This document shows positions 57,527-64,000 of a stretch of 64,000 bases of DNA, piece after piece. The DNA comes from Streptomyces sp. ICBB 8177 (GTDB lineage: Bacteria > Actinomycetota > Actinomycetes > Streptomycetales > Streptomycetaceae). The DNA is taken from NCBI RefSeq assembly GCF_003144095.1, contig NZ_NSKH01000018.1:1774183-1838182 (forward strand), read 5' to 3'. The notes under the pieces were generated by a model that saw only the letters and a list, made by a program, of their open reading frames with translations, was not told the origin of the DNA and searched no databases. Numbering within the stretch: the first letter of the stretch is position 1; each line of letters opens with the position of its first letter. A program made the position numbers and the translations under genes.

Positions 57527-59467
57527 GTGTCCGACCAGGGGCGGCTGGTGTCCGGGAGGTACCGGCTGGCCGAAATGATCGGCCGCGGGGGCATGGGCAC
57601 GGTCTGGCGAGCCGAGGACGAACTGCTCGGCCGCCAGGTCGCGGTGAAAAAGCTGCGTGTGCCACCGCAGTTGCACGACGACGAGCGCGAGACGCTGTAC
57701 GAGCGCACGCGCCGCGAGGCCCGCAGCGCGGCCCGCATCACCCACCCCAACGTGGTCGTGGTGCACGACGTGGTCGAGGACGAGGGCCTGCCGTGCATCG
57801 TCATGGAGTACGTGCAGTCACGCACCCTCGGCGACGTGCTCAAGAACGACGGCCCGATCACCCCGCGCGAGGCGGCGCGAATAGGGCGCGGCATGGTGGC
57901 GGCCCTGCGGGCGGCGCACCGTGCCGGCGTGCTGCACCGGGACGTCAAGCCGGCCAACGTGCTGCTAGGGCTCGACGAGCCGGAGGAGGACGACAGTTGG
58001 CCGGGCGGCCGGATCGTTCTGACCGACTTCGGCATCGCGTCGGCCACCGGGACGTCCACGCTCACCCGTACCGGCGAGCTGATCGGATCGTTCGACTACC
58101 TCGCGCCCGAGCGCATCACCGGCGGCAGCCCCGGGCCCGCCTCCGACCTGTGGGCGCTCGGGGCGACGCTCTATCAGGCCGTGGAAGGCGTGGCACCGTT
58201 CCACCGGGACACGCCGATCGAGACCGCGTACGCCATCGCCGCGGAGCCGGTGCCGCCGTCGCGCAACGCGGGCCCGCTCGCCCCGGTCATCTCCTCGCTG
58301 CTGGAGAAGGATCCGGAGCAGCGGATGTCGGCGGCGCAGGTGGAGCGGCTGCTCGTCTCCTCGGTCGAGACGGTGCTCACCAGCGGTACGCCGCCGCGTG
58401 GTGTCCCGGCGGCGGGCGGTCAGGGCCCGCGTACGACGCCGTCCTGGGCGACCGGCGAGGCGACCGCAGAGACGGCGCCGGGAGCGGCGGGCGAGACCGC
58501 GACAGGCGCCATCGGCACCAACGGCGCCACGGGCGCGACCACCTCGACGGGTGCCGTCGGGGCGGCCGAGGGCCCCACCGGGGTGGTGCCGAGGCAGGCG
58601 GGCGCCCCCGGCGAGCCGTCGCACGCCTCCGGGGAGTCCCCGTACACCGGCGGCGACGCCGTCGTTCCCGAGCCGCGCGCGGTGCCGGACCAGGAGACGA
58701 CCGCGCCCACCACCAGGAGCGCGGGTCCGGCCACCGCGACGACCACCGGCCTTGCCGCTGTGGGCGCGGACGGCGGAGCCGACACTGCGGCCGAGGCGGG
58801 GACCGGCGGACAGGGCGGTTCCCGGCGCAGGGCACGGCGGCGCGGCCCGCGTGTCCTGGTGTGGACGGTGGCCGCGCTGGTCCTGGTGGTCGGACTCGGC
58901 ACGGGCGGGCTGTTGTTGGTGCGTCACCGCGACGACGACCACGCGGGCGGCTCGCCGGGCGGTGGCAGCCCGGCGCCGTCCACTCCGGCACCCTCGCCCA
59001 AGCCGACCGCCCCGGCGGGGTACCACTTCGTCAACGACAAAGCCAAGTTCTCGGTTGCGGTCCCGGACGGGTGGGTTCGCGACTCGCAGTCCAACGGCAC
59101 CGAGATCGACTACGCCAAGCACCAGGGCGACACGGCGTTCCTGCGCATCAGCATCGAGAACTTCGCGGGCCCGAGCCCCCTGCAGCACTGGCAGGATCTG
59201 CAGAAGACCCTGCAGGCGCACCACAATGGATACAGTCTGCTGCGGATGAACGCGACCAGCACCACGGTCAACGGGGTCCAGGAGCCGGCGGCCATCTGGG
59301 AGTTCACCTGGAACGGGCCTTCGCAGCTCGAGCACGCCATCGACCTCGGTTTCGGCCAGGAGGGCGGCACGGAGTACGCCATCTACGTGCAGGCCCCCGA
59401 CGCCGACTGGGCGAACTGGCTGCCGGTGTTCGAGAACGCGATCAAGACGTTCCGCCCCACGTCCTGA
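57527..59467 (+). CDS. Transmembrane Ser/Thr protein kinase
   Basis: A 646-residue receptor kinase. The kinase domain (about 10-275) has the Gly loop MIGRGGMGTVWRA, the ATP Lys in VAVKKLRV, HRDVKPANVL, DFGIAS and the APE-type LAPERI. A Thr/Ala/Gly/Pro-rich juxtamembrane linker runs to 440, then a single membrane helix (about 441-466, VLVWTVAALVLVVGLGTGGLLLV) and a 165-residue extracellular domain containing FSVAVPDGWVRDS and FRP at the end. No PASTA repeats. It is the first of three kinase-fold genes in a row. GTG 57527 has GGAGG almost adjacent and GAGAGGGG further up. Confidence 0.93.
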   Translation: MSDQGRLVSGRYRLAEMIGRGGMGTVWRAEDELLGRQVAVKKLRVPPQLHDDERETLYERTRREARSAARITHPNVVVVHDVVEDEGLPCIVMEYVQSRTLGDVLKNDGPITPREAARIGRGMVAALRAAHRAGVLHRDVKPANVLLGLDEPEEDDSWPGGRIVLTDFGIASATGTSTLTRTGELIGSFDYLAPERITGGSPGPASDLWALGATLYQAVEGVAPFHRDTPIETAYAIAAEPVPPSRNAGPLAPVISSLLEKDPEQRMSAAQVERLLVSSVETVLTSGTPPRGVPAAGGQGPRTTPSWATGEATAETAPGAAGETATGAIGTNGATGATTSTGAVGAAEGPTGVVPRQAGAPGEPSHASGESPYTGGDAVVPEPRAVPDQETTAPTTRSAGPATATTTGLAAVGADGGADTAAEAGTGGQGGSRRRARRRGPRVLVWTVAALVLVVGLGTGGLLLVRHRDDDHAGGSPGGGSPAPSTPAPSPKPTAPAGYHFVNDKAKFSVAVPDGWVRDSQSNGTEIDYAKHQGDTAFLRISIENFAGPSPLQHWQDLQKTLQAHHNGYSLLRMNATSTTVNGVQEPAAIWEFTWNGPSQLEHAIDLGFGQEGGTEYAIYVQAPDADWANWLPVFENAIKTFRPTS

Positions 59468-59538
59468 CACTGCCGTCGGCGACGTCGTGAACCGGCGTCA
59501 TCGCGCGGCCGGTTGGGGCCGCAGGGCGGAAACGCGAC

Positions 59539-59584
59539 GCATACCGGCCGAAGTGTGAACAACCGCATACCGGTCGAAGTGTGA
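59539..59584. repeat. Direct repeat upstream of the second kinase gene
   Basis: A 20-base sequence, GCATACCGG(C/T)CGAAGTGTGA, occurs at 59539-59558 and 59565-59584 with one mismatch and a 26-base period, in the gap before the second kinase. It may be a paired regulator-binding site. Confidence 0.7.
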
Positions 59585-59723
59585 GGAGCCGGTCGCGGAA
59601 CCGGGGGCAGGGACGCGGATGTCCTTGGCGCGAGAGAGAATGGCCCGGGGCAAGCGCATCGACCCCGAGTCCACCTGGTGCGCCCGCCCGAGGCACCGTC
59701 ACACCGATCTGCGAAGGACGTTG

Positions 59724-61613
59724 ATGACCCAGGCGCAAGGCTCCACCGGCCGTCTCCTCGCCGACCGCTACCGCCTCGGCGAGGTCCTCGGCAAGGGCGG
59801 CATGGGCACGGTGTGGCGGGCGGTCGACGAGACACTGGGCCGCACGGTGGCCGTCAAGGAACTGCGCTTCCCCGGCAACGTCGACGACGACGAGAAGCGC
59901 CGCCTGGTCACGCGAACGCTGCGTGAGGCCAAGGCAACCGCCAGGATCCGGGCGAACGGCGCCGTGACCGTCTTCGACGTGGTCGAGGAGGACGACCGCC
60001 CGTGGATCGTCATGGAACTGGTCGAGGGCCGTTCGCTGTCCGAGGTGATCCGTGCCGACGGTCCGCTGCCGCCCAGACGCGCCGCCGAGGTCGGGCTCGC
60101 CGTGCTCGACGTACTGCGTGCCGCGCACCGTGAGGGCATCCTGCACCGTGACGTGAAGCCGTCCAACGTCCTGATCGCCGACGACGGCCGGGTCGTGCTC
60201 ACCGACTTCGGCATCGCCCAGGTCGAGGGCGACCCGTCCGTGACGTCCACCGGCATGCTGGTCGGCGCCCCCTCGTACATCTCGCCGGAGCGCGCTCGCG
60301 GCCAGAAGCCGGGCCCGCCCGCCGACCTGTGGTCGCTGGGCGCGCTGCTGTACGCCTCGATCGAGGGAAGGCCGCCGTACGACAAGGGCTCGGCGATCGC
60401 CACGCTGACCGCGGTGATGACGGAGCCGCTGGAGCGCCCGAAGGTCTCGGGGCCGCTCGCGGAGGCCATCCACGGGCTGCTGATCAAGGATCCCGCCAAG
60501 CGGCTCGACGACGCGGGCGTGCGGGCGTTGCTCGTCGGTGCGCAGAGCGCGCCGGACACCCCCGTCGTCGAGGCGACGCGCACCATGGTGCTGCCCGCCG
60601 ACCCGCAGCCCGTGCCCACCGACGTGCGCCGCCCCGCGCTCGCTACCCGGGCCGCCTCCGCCGCGTCGACGCCACCGGTGCCGACCCGCTCGCCGTCCGT
60701 ACCTCGGCAGAAGAGCGCCGACCCCGCCAAGGCGGCCAAGGCGGCGCAGGAGAAGGTGCTCGGCGCGCTGCGCAGCGTGCGAAACGCGGCGGCCAAGCCC
60801 GACCCCGAGCCGCGGCTCAAGCCGGTCGCGGCCACCGCGCCGCTGTCCCGCTCCCGCGCGTCGCTGACCGACGTCGTTCCGCGCCGCACGCTGGTCGTCG
60901 TGGTGGCCGTCGTCGTGCTCGTCGTGCTCGGTACGGTCATCGCCATAGCGGCCAGCGGCGGCGGAGGCGGCAAGGGGAATTCGGGCACGAAGTCCGGTCA
61001 GCGGCACGGCACTTCGAAGGAAGCCGCAAACGGCGCGGCGAACACCAGCCCCTCGGCGCAGACGTCCTCGCGCGTGGCCGACCCCGCGAGCCCCGGCGCC
61101 TCCGGGGGCGCGTCGGCACCGCCGGCCTCCGCGTCGGACGGGACGGCGGCGGGTGTGCCCGCCGGGTATGTCACGCACCAGGACTCCGGCTTCCACTTCT
61201 CCATGGCGCTGCCCGCCGGCTGGCACCGCATAGCCACCGCCGGCGACTACTCGGGCGCGGTCTTCGCGGCCTCCGACGGCGGCTTCCCGCGGGTCCAGGT
61301 CGACTACAGCTCCTCGCCCGGCAAGGACGCGGCGGCCTCCTGGCGGCAGTTGGAGCCCAGTGTCGCCGCCAGCAGTCAGGACTACCACGGGCTGGGCATC
61401 AAGAAGATCGCGTACCAGAGCTTCGCGACCGCGGCCGACTGGGAGTTCACCCGCACCGACCACGGCACCTCGGTGCACGTCGTCGACCGGGGCTTCGCCG
61501 ACGCCCACGCGGGCTACGCGATCATGTTCAGTTGTCCGGCGGCGGACTGGAACGCGGCCTCTTGCGCGCAGATGCGGCGGACCTTCTTCCAGACCTTCAA
61601 AGCGGCCGACTGA
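59724..61613 (+). CDS. Transmembrane Ser/Thr protein kinase
   Basis: A 629-residue receptor kinase with intact catalytic motifs: VLGKGGMGTVWRA, VAVKELRF, HRDVKPSNVLI, DFGIAQ and ISPERARG. A Pro/Ala/Arg-rich linker follows, a membrane helix at about 388-412 (TLVVVVAVVVLVVLGTVIAIA), then a Ser/Gly/Ala-rich spacer and an extracellular domain with FHFSMALPAGWHRIA and two Cys (SCPAADWNAASC). ATG 59724 is chosen for the GCGAAGGACG site; the longer frame upstream is not kinase-like. Its ectodomain looks related to those of both neighbours. Confidence 0.93.
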   Translation: MTQAQGSTGRLLADRYRLGEVLGKGGMGTVWRAVDETLGRTVAVKELRFPGNVDDDEKRRLVTRTLREAKATARIRANGAVTVFDVVEEDDRPWIVMELVEGRSLSEVIRADGPLPPRRAAEVGLAVLDVLRAAHREGILHRDVKPSNVLIADDGRVVLTDFGIAQVEGDPSVTSTGMLVGAPSYISPERARGQKPGPPADLWSLGALLYASIEGRPPYDKGSAIATLTAVMTEPLERPKVSGPLAEAIHGLLIKDPAKRLDDAGVRALLVGAQSAPDTPVVEATRTMVLPADPQPVPTDVRRPALATRAASAASTPPVPTRSPSVPRQKSADPAKAAKAAQEKVLGALRSVRNAAAKPDPEPRLKPVAATAPLSRSRASLTDVVPRRTLVVVVAVVVLVVLGTVIAIAASGGGGGKGNSGTKSGQRHGTSKEAANGAANTSPSAQTSSRVADPASPGASGGASAPPASASDGTAAGVPAGYVTHQDSGFHFSMALPAGWHRIATAGDYSGAVFAASDGGFPRVQVDYSSSPGKDAAASWRQLEPSVAASSQDYHGLGIKKIAYQSFATAADWEFTRTDHGTSVHVVDRGFADAHAGYAIMFSCPAADWNAASCAQMRRTFFQTFKAAD

Positions 61614-61815
61614 CCCGCCCCGAGCACGTATCGTAAAAGTCCGCAGACCGTCCGCAGTCGGACCGTGTGTGATCGGATATGGACAGGCGCGACCGGACGT
61701 GTCCGGCGTCGTCCCTCGTGACCGGGGCGGCCGGGGCTTGGCCGGATGCTCGGGGGGTACGTACCGCGGTGGGCGGGCCGTGGGCCGATGACTGACGCGC
61801 TCTTGGGGAGGGGCC

Positions 61816-63789
61816 GTGGAGGAGTACGCCGGGCGGGTGCTGGCCGGCCGGTACCGCCTGCCCCGGCCGCGCGCCGACGAGTTCGAGCTGGTGGAGACCC
61901 GTGCGTTCGACACCTACAGCGAACAGGAGGTCCTGGTACGGCAGTTGTTGCTGCCCGAGATCGTGCAGGCCGAGGTCGTCGGCGACGCGCCGGCCGCGGG
62001 GGGTGGCGGAGAGGGGAGCGATCCGGCCCGCCGTGCGCTCGAAGCGGCCCGAGCCGCCGCGGCCGTACCGGACCACCCCAGGCTCGTACAGGTCTTCGAC
62101 GTGCTGGTCGAGCACGGCAGCCTTTGGGTCGTCTCCGAACTCGTGCCCGCCCGGCCGGTGGCCGCGCTCATAACCGAGGAGCGCCTGAGCCCCTACCGCG
62201 CCGCCGAGGTGGCCTCCGATCTGCTCGGCGGCCTCGGCGCACTGCACGCGCACGGCTGGGCGCACCGCAACATCACCGCGCAGACCGTGCTGGTCTGCGA
62301 CGACGGACGCGCCATACTCGACGGGCTCGCGTTCGGCGCGGCGCAGGAGGCGCTGTGCGGCTACGACCCGGTACCGGCCCAGGTGTTGACCGCCCCGCGC
62401 CGCGAGGGGACCGCACAGGGCGACGCGGACGCCGTCGGCGGCGGTGACGGCGATCGTGCGGAGGGCGGCGGCGCGCGCGATCGCGTGGGCTGGGGCGGGC
62501 CGGACTCCGCCCTCGCCCTGGAACGGGCCTGGCAGGCGCGCCTGACGGTCGTCGGACCGGTCACCGAACGCTGGGCGCCCGAGCAGGCCGCGGCCCCCGT
62601 GGGCGGCAACTGGCAGCTCGCTCCCCCGGTCGGCCCGGCGGCCGACATGTGGGCGCTCGGCGCGCTGCTCTTCCGCTGCGTGCAGGGGCACCCGGCGTTC
62701 CCCGAGGAGAGCGCCACCGAACTCGTCGCCCTGGTGTGCGCGCAGCCGCCCGCGCTCGCCGAGGAGTGCGGTCCGTTGCGGCCGGTCGTGGAGTCGCTGC
62801 TGCGCCAGGACCCGGACGAGCGGCCCGAGTTCGAGGAACTGCGCGGCTGGCTGCGCTCGCTGGTCCGCTCGGCGCCCGAACCAGGCGTCGGCACCCGCAC
62901 CCTCCAGGTCCCCTCCGACCACGTCGATCCGCGCAGGCTGCCGGAAGTCCGACGCAAGGGCGAACTCGTGCGGCTGCGTGGACGCAGGGCGTCGCGCGGT
63001 CACGTCGAGCACGGACGGCACGCCCGCGCGAGGAGGACGCCGCGGACTCCGGTCGCCGTACCGGAGCGCGAAGCGCCGCTCGTGACACGGCAGGCGACGC
63101 GCGCGGACGCGCCCGCCCACCGCGGCCCCCGGCGTCTCGGCCTGCTACTGGTCGCATTGGTGATCGCCGCGCTACTGGCCGGACTCGCGTACGCGACGCT
63201 GCTGATGCCGCACCGGCGTACCGGCACCGGCGCGCGGCCCGCGCCCGGTACGGGGTCGGTGGCGTCGACCGGTACGCAGGACGCGCCGACGCCCAGCGAC
63301 CACTCGATGGCGCCGGGGCCCGCCGTTCCGTCCGGCTTCGCGCTGCGCAAGGACCCGGCGGGGTTCACCGTCGCGGTGCCGGACGGCTGGACCAGGTCCA
63401 CCGGCCCGGACAACGAGGCGGTCTACGCGTCGAACGACGCCACCTATCGTCTCGTCGTCGCCGACGGACGTGACACGGTGGCGAGTTACGGTTCCGACCC
63501 GCTCACGTACGAGAACCAGAAGGAGCCGGAGCTGTCCGACTTCCGCGCGAGCAGCTGGGCGTCATCGTCGGACGTGAAGAACGTGCAACTGACCGGCGCT
63601 CCGGCGGCGGAAGGCACGTTCACCTGGCGCGACCCCGATTCCGGTGAGCAGTTGTACGCCCGCAATCTCGCGGTGCTGAACGACGGCGCCTACGACGTCG
63701 TGCTCGTCATCGGCCCGGACGACCAACAGGCCTCGGTCGACACGGACTTCACGGCAGCGGCGGGCAGCTTCCGCCCGGGCGCCTCCTGA
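61816..63789 (+). CDS. Transmembrane pseudokinase
   Basis: A 657-residue protein with the same layout as the two kinases upstream, but the catalytic motifs are degenerate: no Gly-rich loop (RYRLPRPRADEFELVE), Arg42 for the ATP Lys (EVLVRQLLL), HRN at 150-152 for HRD with the following Lys and Asn also lost (HRNITAQTV), and DGL at 169-171 for DFG. A linker of about 200 residues follows, a membrane helix at about 440-465 (LGLLLVALVIAALLAGLAYA) and an extracellular domain with FTVAVPDGWTRST and FRPG at the end. GTG 61816 follows GGGGAGGGG. It may sense, scaffold or regulate the adjacent active kinases (inference). Confidence 0.9.
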   Translation: MEEYAGRVLAGRYRLPRPRADEFELVETRAFDTYSEQEVLVRQLLLPEIVQAEVVGDAPAAGGGGEGSDPARRALEAARAAAAVPDHPRLVQVFDVLVEHGSLWVVSELVPARPVAALITEERLSPYRAAEVASDLLGGLGALHAHGWAHRNITAQTVLVCDDGRAILDGLAFGAAQEALCGYDPVPAQVLTAPRREGTAQGDADAVGGGDGDRAEGGGARDRVGWGGPDSALALERAWQARLTVVGPVTERWAPEQAAAPVGGNWQLAPPVGPAADMWALGALLFRCVQGHPAFPEESATELVALVCAQPPALAEECGPLRPVVESLLRQDPDERPEFEELRGWLRSLVRSAPEPGVGTRTLQVPSDHVDPRRLPEVRRKGELVRLRGRRASRGHVEHGRHARARRTPRTPVAVPEREAPLVTRQATRADAPAHRGPRRLGLLLVALVIAALLAGLAYATLLMPHRRTGTGARPAPGTGSVASTGTQDAPTPSDHSMAPGPAVPSGFALRKDPAGFTVAVPDGWTRSTGPDNEAVYASNDATYRLVVADGRDTVASYGSDPLTYENQKEPELSDFRASSWASSSDVKNVQLTGAPAAEGTFTWRDPDSGEQLYARNLAVLNDGAYDVVLVIGPDDQQASVDTDFTAAAGSFRPGAS

Positions 63790-63969
63790 ACGGCCTCACA
63801 TACTCCTTGAGGTGCCGGCCTGTTTGCGCTTCGCAGCCGTTGACGCTTCGCACGCGCTCGCGTAGGCGCCTCGTCGCGGCTCGCCCTCCAACGAGTGACG
63901 GATGAGGAGGCGGCGCGTCCCCGGTGATAGACAACCCGGGTCCGGCGCACGCGAGTTTGGAGTCACCCC

Positions 63970-64000
63970 ATGTCCATCGACACCACCTCCGCGCACGTTC
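63970..64000 (+). CDS. 5' end of a plus-strand gene (partial)
   Basis: ATG 63970 preceded by a TTTGGAG site opens MSIDTTSAHV before the window ends. The ribosome-binding site makes it credible, but ten residues are too few to identify the protein. Confidence 0.45.
   Translation, partial: MSIDTTSAHV

Overview
The window is a 64 kb piece of a high-GC (about 70-73%) actinobacterial chromosome. Gene content, gene order and codon use point to Streptomyces or a close relative in the Streptomycetaceae. The strongest taxonomic markers are the sporulation pair whiD / bldM followed by an ECF sigma gene of the ShbA/SigD type, guaB and guaB3, with groES-groEL1 and the alr-tsaE-tsaB-rimI-tsaD run nearby. 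The same neighbourhood is conserved in rough outline around groEL1-whiB3-sigD-guaB2 of Mycobacterium. Most of the window is core chromosome.

Layout. 0-8.5 kb: a possible partial minus-strand gene, an ABC-F ATPase, a GT87-type mannosyltransferase-like membrane protein, rplM-rpsI, glmM, then coaA and the bifunctional NAD(P)H-hydrate repair gene nnrD/E on the minus strand. 8.57-22.1 kb: an accessory island made of a giant secreted LamG/FG-GAP/ricin-lectin protein (minus), a divergent 2645-residue RHS polymorphic toxin (plus) ending in a Hint self-cleavage domain and a pertussis-toxin-like ADP-ribosyltransferase tip, a small coupled ORF that is the probable immunity gene, and a decayed IS630-type transposase. 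22.5-24.7 kb: acpS and glmS; with nnrD/E and coaA they look like one minus-strand core operon split by the island. 25-33.3 kb: L,D-transpeptidase, alr, an alpha/beta hydrolase, the tRNA t6A genes tsaE, tsaB, tsaD with rimI, and small accessory genes including one behind a candidate iron box. 33.3-42.5 kb: a secreted protein, a THUMP-like methyltransferase, groES-groEL1 under two CIRCE operators, an SDR, two tandem MOSC proteins, and a class V aminotransferase divergent from a LysR regulator. 42.9-48.9 kb: whiD, bldM (with a textbook sigma-BldN promoter), the ShbA-type sigma gene, guaB, guaB3. 49-64 kb: a membrane protein, an MreB-like protein with an acidic insertion, a DUF6049-type secreted protein, a nucleotide-sugar dehydrogenase homologue lacking its catalytic residues, glpD, and three consecutive kinase-fold receptors, two active-looking Ser/Thr kinases and one clear pseudokinase.

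The most interesting material is (1) the RHS-Hint-ADP-ribosyltransferase toxin with its coupled candidate immunity gene and divergent lectin partner, (2) the kinase-kinase-pseudokinase receptor set whose extracellular parts look related, and (3) several homologues of enzymes that have lost catalytic residues (UDP-sugar dehydrogenase, YkuD-like protein, GuaB3). All functions are read from sequence motifs by eye; no database search was possible.
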